A DNA stretch of 9,487 bases from CAYRJA01 sp964424455 (GCA_964424455.1 CAYRJA010000112.1:1-9487), one strand, 5' to 3'. Counted from the stretch's first letter, positions 1-7,328 are shown. The notes: a model not told the origin generated them from the letters alone. Translations and numbers: made by a program.

Positions 1-147
1 CGTTTCAAAAATTACTTGTAATTCATTTTTATTTAATGTCAATACATTTTCATTGGCTCTAAAAAACAAAACGCCATCATTTCGAAGGTGAATAATTGCA
101 AAATCAAGCACAACAGTATCTACTATTTCAATAGTATTTAACGACAT
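1..147 (-). CDS. Hypothetical protein, N-terminal 49 residues only (runs off left edge)
   Basis: Reading the minus strand from an ATG at 147-145 gives 49 uninterrupted codons up to the window edge. The protein begins MSLNTIEIVDT and continues through VLDFAIIHLRNDGVLFF. Alternating hydrophobic residues suggest beta strands, with no signal peptide or membrane segment in the visible part. The strand-turn pattern (LRNDGVLFF, then NENVLTL) resembles small STAS/SpoIIAA-like or DUF7793-like proteins of Bacteroidota, but that is a weak impression from 49 residues. It diverges from the proC start at 281, leaving a shared 133-bp control region. The gene may belong to a different locus from everything right of about position 400, because a junction lies there. 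I do not recognise the function. Confidence 0.6.
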   Translation of the reverse strand, partial: MSLNTIEIVDTVVLDFAIIHLRNDGVLFFRANENVLTLNKNELQVIFET

Positions 148-235
148 GTAATTAAAAGGAAGAGTTGTTTTTTTATGTTAATTGTGTTGTTTTACTAAAA
201 AATACACCATAAAGTTACAGCAACAATAAATAAAA

Positions 236-243
236 TACGTTTG
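236..243 (+). promoter_or_regulatory. Bacteroidota-type -7 element upstream of proC
   Basis: TACGTTTG matches the Bacteroidota housekeeping-sigma -7 consensus TAnnTTTG and ends 37 nt before the proC ATG. No clear -33 TTTG lies at the expected distance. The leader ends in an A/T-rich stretch (TTAAAATTTAAATTC) directly before the start codon, a pattern repeated upstream of two other genes in this window. Confidence 0.45.
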
Positions 244-280
244 TTATCTTCTTATTTTTGGAATCTTAAAATTTAAATTC

Positions 281-421
281 ATGAGTAAAACAAAAATTAC
301 CATAATTGGAACAGGAAACTTAGGTTCGTCATTAGTAAAAGGATTAGTAGATAGCGGAAAATACAAACCCGAACAGTTTACTTTAACTCGAAGAAATTTA
401 TTAAAGGAAAGGATGCGTTAA
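281..421 (+). pseudogene. proC: proC 5' fragment (pyrroline-5-carboxylate reductase, N-terminal dinucleotide-binding strand only)
   Basis: The 46-codon frame starts MSKTKITIIGTGNLGSSLV and reaches a TAA at 419-421. A first beta strand followed by GxGNLG and then an alpha helix (GLVDSGKY) and a PEQFTLTRRN segment is the typical N-terminus of ProC, which makes proline from pyrroline-5-carboxylate using NAD(P)H. Full-length ProC is about 260-280 residues, so most of the Rossmann domain and the whole C-terminal dimerisation and catalytic domain are missing. Family resemblance stops near TRRN (about codon 39). The remaining few codons read in the wrong frame through sequence belonging to the adjacent membrane-protein gene. 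It cannot be functional as it stands. The cause is a genomic deletion or an assembly join; the sequence alone cannot decide. Confidence 0.75.
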
Positions 422-1215
422 TACTGATTGCTTTCGGACTTGTTCCCGGTATTACCTTCTGGACATCCGGAATGCATAAAGATGGATTCGGATTAGCAGC
501 ACTCGGTATCTTCCTTTATTCAATATCCAATATTCTCCAACAAGACTACCGCTTGAAAAATTTTGTTGCAGTAGTATTGTCAATTACTATTCTAGCTATT
601 CTGCGCGGCTTCATTTCAATTATTCTTGCACCAACTATAGTTGCATTCTGCTGGACTTACGTAAAGAACAATCATACGGTATTAAAATTTGTATTGGTAC
701 AATTTCTTTATTTTGGGTCCATATATGTCGTAGGAAAGATAGTACCAGAATTCAATGCTATAGACTATTTGGTTTATATTCAACAGGAATTTCTTAATCT
801 AAAAATTTCTCCTTCAACCATTTCACTTACACCTCTTCAACCCAATTTACTTTCTATAATATCTGTATTGCCTGAAGGATTTGCACATTGTGTATTCAGA
901 CCTTATTTGTGGGAAATCAATTCAATACTACAGTTGAGTTCTGCTTTGGAGAATGTATTTTTCATAACATTACTTGTTGTTGCAATAATTTTTCGTGAAA
1001 AGAAAAGACTGAATTATCCATTCATAATGTTCTGTATATTTTATGTTATTGGATTGTTTTCCCTTATCGGAATAATTGTTCCTAACCTGGGTGCTATCGT
1101 CCGTTACAAATGCACAGCAGAATTATTCTGGATAGTTTTTATTATTTATCTGGTGGATATTAACCGGATTAAAAATTATTTTTTTAGAAATAAGATTACA
1201 GATATAATTAAATAA
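391..1215 (+). CDS. Multi-spanning membrane protein, 5'-truncated (C-terminal part only)
   Basis: This frame is open from just after a TAG at 352-354 to the TAA at 1213-1215, but contains no ATG, GTG or TTG before the ATG at 472. Protein-like sequence in this frame already starts near 391 (KKFIKGKDALILIAFGLVPG), so the Met at 472 falls inside a hydrophobic region and is probably not the native start. Several strongly hydrophobic helices follow, with a polar loop around residues PNLLSIISVLPEGF, and the protein ends in a basic tail (RIKNYFFRNK). The motif PGITFWTSGMHKDG recalls the conserved PS-x-LFWxSG-x-KEG loop seen in Bacteroidota polysaccharide-related membrane proteins of glycosyltransferase-C or EpsG-like type; that assignment is an inference. 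The N-terminal half is absent and replaced by the proC fragment. It is AT-richer than the genes downstream. Confidence 0.6.
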   Translation, partial: KKFIKGKDALILIAFGLVPGITFWTSGMHKDGFGLAALGIFLYSISNILQQDYRLKNFVAVVLSITILAILRGFISIILAPTIVAFCWTYVKNNHTVLKFVLVQFLYFGSIYVVGKIVPEFNAIDYLVYIQQEFLNLKISPSTISLTPLQPNLLSIISVLPEGFAHCVFRPYLWEINSILQLSSALENVFFITLLVVAIIFREKKRLNYPFIMFCIFYVIGLFSLIGIIVPNLGAIVRYKCTAELFWIVFIIYLVDINRIKNYFFRNKITDIIK

Positions 1216-1273
1216 TATCTAAATTATTTTATAGGTATATATGATTTTATAGGGTAAATACTAAAAATAATTT

Positions 1274-1304
1274 GATTATTCTTTAAAAGTAATCTTGTTT
1301 TTTC
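1274..1304 (+). terminator. Possible weak intrinsic terminator after the membrane-protein gene
   Basis: GATTA (1274-1278) can pair with TAATC (1290-1294), with partial further pairing inside, followed by the T-rich TTGTTTTTTC. The stem is short and almost entirely A/T, so it may be chance. Nothing else in the 166-bp gap looks like a terminator. Confidence 0.22.
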
Positions 1305-1356
1305 TCAATTTGTAGAAAATTTATTAATAATTATTAGAACTAATGAATTCGTATTA

Positions 1357-1364
1357 TACATTTG
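1357..1364 (+). promoter_or_regulatory. -7 element of the glnN promoter
   Basis: TACATTTG fits TAnnTTTG. A weak TTAG at 1334-1337 could serve as the -33 element (19-bp spacing). The -7 element ends only 17 nt before the glnN ATG, so the predicted leader is roughly ten nucleotides and consists mostly of an A-tract (GTAAAAAAATAAT). Confidence 0.5.
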
Positions 1365-1381
1365 TGCCGTAAAAAAATAAT

Positions 1382-3577
1382 ATGCAAGCACAACGAATAC
1401 AAGCCCTCAGGAGAATATCTGAAATTCAGCCGGCGGACAGCAACTATAAAGGGAAAGTAGTTTCTGAATATTATGCCACTAACGTCTTTACAGAAGAAGT
1501 AATGAAAACATTTCTTTCTCAGGAAGCTTTTGAAAGTGTAATGAATGCTATAAAACTGGGTGTAAAGATTGACCGGAAAGTGGCTGACCAGGTGGCTTCT
1601 TCGATGAAAGCATGGGCAATGTCGAAAGGAGCTACACACTACACACACTGGTTTCAGCCGCTGACAGGAACCACCGCTGAAAAGCATGACTCATTTTTTC
1701 AACAATCCACATCCGGCAAAGGAATAGAAGTGTTCAATGGCAATGCATTAGTTCAGCAGGAACCGGATGCTTCCAGTTTTCCGAGTGGCGGATTGCGAGT
1801 TACATTTGAAGCAAGAGGTTATACGGCATGGGATCCCAGTTCACCTGCATTTATTATGGATACAGGATTCGGAAAAACGCTTTGTATTCCAACAATTTTC
1901 GTTTCCTATAACGGAGAAGCGCTTGATTACAAGGCGCCTTTATTGAAATCGTTACAGGCGTTGGAAACCTCCGCCGTAGAAGTATGCCATTACTTCGACA
2001 AGAATATTACAAAAGTATCGCCTACTCTCGGATGGGAGCAAGAATATTTTTTAGTGGATGAAGGGCTATATGAAGCGCGACCGGATTTAATAGCCACCGG
2101 CAGAACATTGTTTGGTCATTCCCCGGCTAAAGGACAACAGTTGGAAGACCATTATTTCGGTTCTATTCCGGAACGTTTTCATGCTTACATGATTGATTTT
2201 GAAACCGAGTGTTACAAACTTGGCATTCCGATTAAAACCCGTCATAACGAAGTGGCACCCAGCCAGTTTGAGTGTGCCCCGTATTTTGAAGAAGTAAACA
2301 TTGCCATAGACCATAATCAATTACTTATGGATTTAATGGACAGAATTGCCCGGCGTCATAAGTTACGGGTTCTGTTACACGAAAAACCATTCTCCGGTAT
2401 CAATGGTTCGGGCAAACATAATAACTGGAGCATGGCAACAGATACAGGAAAGAACCTGCTCTCTCCCGGGCGCACCCCGAAAACGAATTTTATGTTCCTC
2501 ACCTTTTTTGTAAACACCATTAAAGCTGTGAATGAACATGCTGATTTACTTCGTGCCAGCATTGCCTCTGCCGGGAACGATTTTCGACTGGGCGCGAATG
2601 AAGCTCCTCCTGCTATCATTAGCGTATTTATCGGAAGTTACTTAACTGAGGCGCTCAACGAAGTGGAATCGAGAGTAAAAAAAGGAAATATGGATGAGCA
2701 GGATCAACTATCATTAAAGATGGATATTCACAACAAGATACCGGATCTGCTGATGGATAATACGGACAGGAATCGCACTTCTCCCTTTGCATTTACCGGA
2801 AATAAATTTGAAGTACGTGCAGTGGGGTCGTCGGCAAATTGCAGCAACACCATGATTGTACTCAACACTATTGTAGCCAACCAGTTAAAAGAGTTCAAAA
2901 AGGAAGTTGATGGATTAATGGAGAAAGGAGAAACAAAGGATACCGCTATTCTGAATGTGTTACAGAAATATATCACCAGCAGCAAGCGGATTCTCTTTGA
3001 AGGAAATAATTATAGCAAAGAGTGGGAAACAGAAGCAAAGAAACGTGGGCTTAACAACATTAAGACGACCCCTCAGTCGCTGGATGCCTACCTTACGAAG
3101 AACTCTGTGCAGCTATTTACAGAGAACAAAATCTTTTCTGATAAAGAAATGCACGCCAGACATGAGATTGAATTGGAAAAATATACAAAGAAGGTGCAGA
3201 TTGAATCGCGTCTTATTGGCGAAATTGCGCTTACTCACATTGTTCCTGCCTCTGTAAAATACCAGCAGGAACTAACTACCGCTCTCAGCGGAATGGTGGC
3301 GTTGGGTATAAAAAATAAGAGTATGGAGGCACAAAAGAAATTAGTAGAGGAAATCTCAGAACGAATTTCCGTGATTATAGAAAAGGTAGAGGCAATGACC
3401 GAAGCCCGAAAACTGGCAAATAAAATTGCTGATGCGCGGGAAAGAGCCATTGCTTACTGTGAAAAGGTAAAGCCCTTCTTTGATGAAATTCGATACCATT
3501 CCGATAAACTTGAACTTGTCGTGGACGACTCATTATGGTCGCTCCCAAAATACAGGGAGATATTATTTCTCAGATAG
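1382..3577 (+). CDS. glnN: Glutamine synthetase type III (GSIII)
   Basis: Catalyses ATP-dependent amidation of glutamate with ammonium to glutamine in the cytosol, the central ammonia-assimilation step. The 731-residue length matches GSIII (about 720-730) and excludes GSI (about 450-470) or GSII (about 350-400). Characteristic blocks are all present: GWEQEYFLVD from residue 217 (metal-ligand glutamates E219 and E221), NEVAPSQFE, HEKPFSGINGSGKHNNWS from residue 333, NEAPPAIISVFIG from residue 406, and NRTSPFAFTGNKFEVR from residue 464. The C-terminal third is a long charged helical extension typical of GSIII. The ATG at 1382 gives a normal family N-terminus. No GlnB, amtB or gltBD lies beside it, so it appears to be transcribed alone from the adjacent TACATTTG promoter. 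I see no nitrogen-regulator site I can identify. The gene appears intact. Confidence 0.97.
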   Translation: MQAQRIQALRRISEIQPADSNYKGKVVSEYYATNVFTEEVMKTFLSQEAFESVMNAIKLGVKIDRKVADQVASSMKAWAMSKGATHYTHWFQPLTGTTAEKHDSFFQQSTSGKGIEVFNGNALVQQEPDASSFPSGGLRVTFEARGYTAWDPSSPAFIMDTGFGKTLCIPTIFVSYNGEALDYKAPLLKSLQALETSAVEVCHYFDKNITKVSPTLGWEQEYFLVDEGLYEARPDLIATGRTLFGHSPAKGQQLEDHYFGSIPERFHAYMIDFETECYKLGIPIKTRHNEVAPSQFECAPYFEEVNIAIDHNQLLMDLMDRIARRHKLRVLLHEKPFSGINGSGKHNNWSMATDTGKNLLSPGRTPKTNFMFLTFFVNTIKAVNEHADLLRASIASAGNDFRLGANEAPPAIISVFIGSYLTEALNEVESRVKKGNMDEQDQLSLKMDIHNKIPDLLMDNTDRNRTSPFAFTGNKFEVRAVGSSANCSNTMIVLNTIVANQLKEFKKEVDGLMEKGETKDTAILNVLQKYITSSKRILFEGNNYSKEWETEAKKRGLNNIKTTPQSLDAYLTKNSVQLFTENKIFSDKEMHARHEIELEKYTKKVQIESRLIGEIALTHIVPASVKYQQELTTALSGMVALGIKNKSMEAQKKLVEEISERISVIIEKVEAMTEARKLANKIADARERAIAYCEKVKPFFDEIRYHSDKLELVVDDSLWSLPKYREILFLR

Positions 3578-3607
3578 AAAGAGAGGAACAACTAAAAAAG
3601 TTTCTGT

Positions 3608-3665
3608 TTCAATAGTGTTACACTGCTGATTTTCTAACAGGATATGAAACAGTTTCACTATTGAA
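3608..3665. repeat. Nested inverted repeats in the glnN-ABC transporter gap
   Basis: TTCAATAGTG (3608-3617) is exactly inverted as CACTATTGAA (3656-3665), 38 nt apart. Two smaller perfect palindromes overlap the arms: AGTGTTACACT (3614-3624) and GAAACAGTTTC (3646-3656). CTGTTTC (3604-3610) is also inverted as GAAACAG (3646-3652). No T-run follows on either strand, so it is not a standard intrinsic terminator. It could be a long hairpin at the 3' end of glnN mRNA or an operator region for the ABC gene; neither role is shown. The rest of the 213-bp gap holds only the promoter near 3773. Confidence 0.5.
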
Positions 3666-3772
3666 TCAGTCAATATTAACACTGTACTCTGAGTCTTAAT
3701 GTGTCATTTCTATCTTGTACTGAATCTTTCCGGTAATTCTGTGTTTTACTATGAAGTAGTTTTCTGAAAATC

Positions 3773-3780
3773 TAACTTTG
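3773..3780 (+). promoter_or_regulatory. -7 element of the ABC exporter promoter
   Basis: TAACTTTG is a perfect TAnnTTTG match and ends only 10 nt before the ATG at 3791. If initiation occurs the usual few bases downstream, the mRNA would be almost leaderless. No clear -33 TTTG is visible at the expected distance. Confidence 0.5.
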
Positions 3781-3790
3781 TATCCTACGA

Positions 3791-5581
3791 ATGAAGCACC
3801 TTTCAGCAGTCAATAAATATCTATGGAAATACCGGTGGCGTTTTGGGTTGGGAATTCTCTTTGTAGCGCTCAGTAATTTATTTGGAGTACTAAGTCCTCA
3901 GGTGGTTCGCTATGCAGTGGATATGGTACTCACTAACATTTCATTAGCCGACAGGTTTATAGATTTTAATGCTCATTCTGACCTGATAAAAAAGATTGGC
4001 GCCAGCATTCTTGTTTTCGCACTTGCCATGCTTGTTCTTGCTCTACTGCGAGGAATTTTCTTATTTTATACAAGGCAAACATTGATTGTAATGTCGAGGT
4101 TGATTGAATATGATCAGAAAAATGAAATCTATGACCATTACCAGCAAATGAATTTGAGCTTTTATAAACAAAACAACACAGGCGATTTGATGTCTCGCAT
4201 TACAGAAGATGTATCTCGCGTGCGAAACTATACCGGACCGGGAATCATGTATATTATTAATACAGTAATCATGTTTGCTATGGTTGCTTATACAATGTTC
4301 AGTGTGAATGTAGAGCTTGCATTTTATACACTTCTGCCTTTGCCCGCTCTCGGACTTTCTATTTATTTTATCAATAATATTATTCAAAATAAAAGTGAGT
4401 TGATTCAACAACAACTCTCCACACTAAATACGGTTGCACAAGAATCTTTTTCGGGTATCCGAATAATCAAATCATTTGTACAAGAAAAATTTACTCTACG
4501 GTTTTTTGAAAATGAATGTGAGAGCTATAAAGAAAAACAACTGAATCTTGCGAGGGTTGAATCTATTTTCTTTCCTACTATTTTATTGTTAGTCGGACTG
4601 AGCACTGTGTTTGTTATTTTTATTGGCGGCAACAAAGTAATCTCCGGAGAAATCAGTCCGGGAAATATTGCCGAGTTCGTTATGTTCATTAATATGCTTA
4701 CCTGGCCTATTGCTTCGGTCGGATGGATAACTGCTCAGGTTCAGCGTGGCGCTGCTTCTCAAAAAAGAATTAATGAATTTCTTGCCATCAAGCCTGCTAT
4801 CACATCTGTTACAACTGATGCTATTCCACTGAAGGGTGATATCGAGTTTCGCAATGTTTCATTCACCTACGATAACACAGGTATTCAGGCGTTGAATAAT
4901 GTTTCCTTTAAATTAAAGAAGGGGCAAAGGCTTGCTATAGTTGGCGCTACCGGATCAGGGAAAACCAGTATCGGTCAGTTAATCACCCGTATGTATGATG
5001 TTACATCCGGAGAAGTACTGATTGATGAAAAAAACATAATGGATTTTAATCTGTCTTCTCTCCGAAAACAAATTGGTTATGTACCTCAGGATGTTTTTCT
5101 TTTTTCGGATACCATTGCCAATAATATTTCTTTCGGCTCAGAAGGAAAATCATTCAGTGAAGTAGAAGCAGCGGCAAGGTATGCTTCAATAGAAAGTGAA
5201 ATCAAAACACTGAGTTCAGGGTTTGAAACCATGGTTGGTGAGCGCGGTGTTACACTTTCCGGAGGACAAAAACAACGCATTTCCATAGCGCGCGCCTTAA
5301 TCAAAAACCCAAATATTGTGTTGTTTGATGATTGTCTTTCCGCAGTGGATGCCAAAACTGAAAACAATATTCTTAAATACCTGAATGAGGTTTTGAAAGA
5401 AAAGACTGCCATTATTATCACCCACAGGATTTTTACACTGCTTTCATTAGATAAGATTATTGTGCTGGATGATGGTAAAATCATTGAGGAGGGAACGCAT
5501 GAGGAACTAATGAATCTGAAGGGTGAATACTATAACACATATCAACTTCAAAAAATAGAAGAAAAAAAAGCCGTTGTATAA
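3791..5581 (+). CDS. ABC exporter half-transporter (type IV/MsbA-like fold, MdlA/BmrC-like nucleotide-binding domain)
   Basis: Inner-membrane exporter with a transmembrane domain fused to an ATPase domain; it must dimerise to work. Six hydrophobic segments lie near residues 17-38, 68-93, 150-170, 176-196, 259-280 and 292-312. The ATPase domain has an A-loop Tyr360, Walker A GATGSGKT (385-392), Q-loop YVPQD (Q433), signature LSGGQKQR (489-496), Walker B NIVLFDD with D513 and D514, D-loop SAVD, and H-loop His545 (ITHR). The usual catalytic Glu after the Walker B Asp is replaced by Asp514. This is also seen in MdlA- and BmrC-like subunits that form the degenerate site of heterodimeric exporters, yet no partner gene is adjacent. 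Substrate is unknown; lipid, drug or peptide are all possible. At 596 residues it is full length and intact. Confidence 0.93.
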   Translation: MKHLSAVNKYLWKYRWRFGLGILFVALSNLFGVLSPQVVRYAVDMVLTNISLADRFIDFNAHSDLIKKIGASILVFALAMLVLALLRGIFLFYTRQTLIVMSRLIEYDQKNEIYDHYQQMNLSFYKQNNTGDLMSRITEDVSRVRNYTGPGIMYIINTVIMFAMVAYTMFSVNVELAFYTLLPLPALGLSIYFINNIIQNKSELIQQQLSTLNTVAQESFSGIRIIKSFVQEKFTLRFFENECESYKEKQLNLARVESIFFPTILLLVGLSTVFVIFIGGNKVISGEISPGNIAEFVMFINMLTWPIASVGWITAQVQRGAASQKRINEFLAIKPAITSVTTDAIPLKGDIEFRNVSFTYDNTGIQALNNVSFKLKKGQRLAIVGATGSGKTSIGQLITRMYDVTSGEVLIDEKNIMDFNLSSLRKQIGYVPQDVFLFSDTIANNISFGSEGKSFSEVEAAARYASIESEIKTLSSGFETMVGERGVTLSGGQKQRISIARALIKNPNIVLFDDCLSAVDAKTENNILKYLNEVLKEKTAIIITHRIFTLLSLDKIIVLDDGKIIEEGTHEELMNLKGEYYNTYQLQKIEEKKAVV

Positions 5582-5603
5582 TGAGGTAATTATCGAAAAA
5601 AGA

Positions 5604-5611
5604 TATATTTG
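5604..5611 (+). promoter_or_regulatory. -7 element upstream of the PUR-family gene
   Basis: TATATTTG fits TAnnTTTG exactly, 62 nt before the GTG start. The leader ends in TAAAAATTTAAACT, the same A/T-rich type of pre-start sequence as proC and the collagen-like gene. No convincing -33 element at normal spacing. Confidence 0.45.
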
Positions 5612-5673
5612 CCAAAGAACTAACTAATGATTTCTTGTTTTAACGATTCAATTAGAATCTAAAAATTTAAACT

Positions 5674-6129
5674 GTGGACGAAAATAAAAACAACAATTTC
5701 AAAAAAGAGGAACCGGTGTATTCGCTGAAACACAAAGCCGGAAAGAGAAGAACTTATTTTTTTGATGTACGCGAAAACAAAAACAGCGATTATTACATCA
5801 CTATAACTGAAAGTAAGAAACGCGAAGACGGAACTTATGCAAGACATAAAATCTATCTTTACAAAGAAGATGTCAACAAGTTTATGGAACATCTGGGCAA
5901 AGCGGTGAATCATGTGAAGACAGAACTTATGCCCAACTACGACTTTGATGAATTTGCCCGCCGTCAGGAAGAGTATGAACGCCAGCGTGCAGAAGAAAAT
6001 AAAAACAACGAGAATTCGGGATCAGGTAATGTTGATTCTTCAGCAACATCATCCGGTAATACCGGTTCATCATCTGCAAGCGATACGCCTCCTGCACATC
6101 CTGCGAGTGATGAAGATTTAAAGTGGTAA
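5674..6129 (+). CDS. PUR-family DNA/RNA-binding protein (DUF3276)
   Basis: Small cytosolic protein of the bacterial Pur-alpha-like family, presumed to bind single-stranded nucleic acid. The 151 residues contain one PUR repeat at about 15-83: VYSLKHKAGKRRTYFFDV, then YYITITESKKR, HKIYLYKEDVNKFMEHL. This is followed by a charged helix (about 90-108), then a Ser/Gly/Asn-rich low-complexity linker (about 109-144) and an acidic-hydrophobic tip DEDLKW. The start is GTG: an in-frame TAA lies two codons upstream (5668-5670) and there is no ATG until residue 71, inside the domain, so GTG is forced. It has its own promoter element upstream and ends at a strong intrinsic terminator, so it looks monocistronic. 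Its exact cellular job is not known from sequence. Confidence 0.9.
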   Translation: MDENKNNNFKKEEPVYSLKHKAGKRRTYFFDVRENKNSDYYITITESKKREDGTYARHKIYLYKEDVNKFMEHLGKAVNHVKTELMPNYDFDEFARRQEEYERQRAEENKNNENSGSGNVDSSATSSGNTGSSSASDTPPAHPASDEDLKW

Positions 6130-6147
6130 TTTCATTTTCAAAGAAAT

Positions 6148-6180
6148 AAAGCCGTTCCGAATTACAGGAACGGCTTTTTT
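6148..6180 (+). terminator. Intrinsic terminator of the PUR-family gene
   Basis: GCCGTTCC (6151-6158) pairs perfectly with GGAACGGC (6167-6174) across an 8-nt loop, followed by six T's. Flanking AAA/TTT can lengthen the stem to 11 bp. It starts 18 nt after the stop codon. The T-tract runs directly into the upstream region of ychF. Confidence 0.9.
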
Positions 6181-6196
6181 GTTTATGGCTATACTC

Positions 6197-6204
6197 TATA
6201 TTTG
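6197..6204 (+). promoter_or_regulatory. -7 element of the ychF promoter
   Basis: TATATTTG matches TAnnTTTG and ends 26 nt before the ATG. A TTTG at 6178-6181, formed by the end of the preceding terminator's T-tract, could be the -33 element, although the 15-bp spacing is shorter than usual. Confidence 0.5.
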
Positions 6205-6230
6205 CCCGCTTCAAAAAACAAGATTCATTT

Positions 6231-7328
6231 ATGGCTCTTCAGTGTGGCATTGTAGGATTACCGAATGTAGGCAAGTCCACTTTATTTAATGCATTATCAA
6301 ATGCAAAAGCACAGGCAGCAAATTTCCCCTTTTGTACTATTGAACCGAATGTCGGTGTTATTACAGTTCCTGATACACGACTTAATGAAATTGCCAAATT
6401 GGTAAACCCTAAAAAGATTGTACCTACTACTGTTGAAATTGTTGACATAGCCGGATTGGTAAAAGGCGCCAGCAAAGGAGAAGGATTAGGCAATCAGTTC
6501 TTGGGAAATATTCGTAGTACAGATGCTATCATTCACGTTGTCCGTTGTTTTGATGATGATAATGTTATACATGTTGACGGAAGTGTAAACCCTGTTCGCG
6601 ACAAAGAGATTATAGACACAGAGCTTCAGTTGAAAGACCTTGAAGCCATTGAGAAGAAAATGGTGAAAGTAGAGCGTGCTGCCAAAACCGGCGACAAGGA
6701 TGCCAAACGTGCACAGGAAGTGTTGGAGATATATAAAAAGCATTTGGAAAGCGGCAAGTCAGCAAGAAGTGTTACAGTTTCTGCCGAAGACAAAAAACAT
6801 ATTGAGGATGCATATCTGCTCACAGATAAACCTGTCCTGTATGTCTGTAATGTAGATGAAGGTTCTGTTACAAAAGAAAACAAGCATGTAGAAGCGCTGC
6901 GTGAAGCAGTAAAAGATGAGAGAGCTGAAATACTTATAATCTCCGCAGCAATAGAAGCAGATATTGCCCAATTAGATAGTTACGATGATCGGATAGCTTT
7001 TCTTAATGATTTAGGATTAAGCGAACCGGGCGTAAACAAATTAATCAAGTCTGCCTATCACTTGTTGAATCTGCTGACTTACATCACAGCAGGCGTGCAG
7101 GAAGTACGTGCATGGACAATTCACAATGGAGATACAGCGCCTAAAGCAGCCGGAGTGATTCACACTGATTTTGAAAAGGGATTTATCCGGGCTGAAGTAA
7201 TCGCTTATGATGATTTCATAAAGTATGGAAGTGAGGCTGCCTGCCGTACTGCAGGAAAGTTAAGGGTGGAGGGAAAAGAATATGTAGTAAAAGATGGAGA
7301 TGTTATGCACTTTCTGTTTAATGTTTAA
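6231..7328 (+). CDS. ychF: Redox-regulated ribosome-binding ATPase YchF (Obg/OLA1-like)
   Basis: Universal translation-associated P-loop NTPase of the TRAFAC/Obg class that prefers ATP and binds ribosomes. At 365 residues it is the usual length (about 363-366). Visible motifs are the P-loop GLPNVGKST (residues 9-17), switch II DIAGLVKGAS (72-81) and NVDE (207-210), which replaces the GTPase NKxD motif and accounts for ATP preference. A helical/coiled-coil insertion (LKDLEAIEKKMVKVERAAKTG and onward) sits in the middle. The C-terminal TGS domain ends GKLRVEGKEYVVKDGDVMHF, as is typical. The ATG is preceded by its own promoter and a terminator, so it is expressed separately from the PUR gene. 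It is not next to pth, its common neighbour in Proteobacteria. The gene appears intact. Confidence 0.97.
   Translation: MALQCGIVGLPNVGKSTLFNALSNAKAQAANFPFCTIEPNVGVITVPDTRLNEIAKLVNPKKIVPTTVEIVDIAGLVKGASKGEGLGNQFLGNIRSTDAIIHVVRCFDDDNVIHVDGSVNPVRDKEIIDTELQLKDLEAIEKKMVKVERAAKTGDKDAKRAQEVLEIYKKHLESGKSARSVTVSAEDKKHIEDAYLLTDKPVLYVCNVDEGSVTKENKHVEALREAVKDERAEILIISAAIEADIAQLDSYDDRIAFLNDLGLSEPGVNKLIKSAYHLLNLLTYITAGVQEVRAWTIHNGDTAPKAAGVIHTDFEKGFIRAEVIAYDDFIKYGSEAACRTAGKLRVEGKEYVVKDGDVMHFLFNV

Noticed and set aside
1340..1687. 115-codon open frame on the minus strand over the glnN promoter and start
   Set aside because: It is antisense to the well-supported glnN coding region, has low-complexity Cys/His/Phe composition typical of antisense translation, and no recognisable domain.
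3578..3790. Small RNA or riboswitch in the glnN-ABC gap
   Set aside because: Apart from the inverted repeats there is no conserved aptamer-like core, no terminator and no independent promoter for an RNA gene that I can recognise.
4061..4414. 117-codon minus-strand frame inside the ABC exporter
   Set aside because: Antisense shadow of the transmembrane domain; the plus-strand protein has continuous family motifs across the whole length.
5086..5484. 132-codon minus-strand frame inside the ABC exporter ATPase domain
   Set aside because: Antisense shadow over the Walker B and signature region, Ser-rich and without any family motif.
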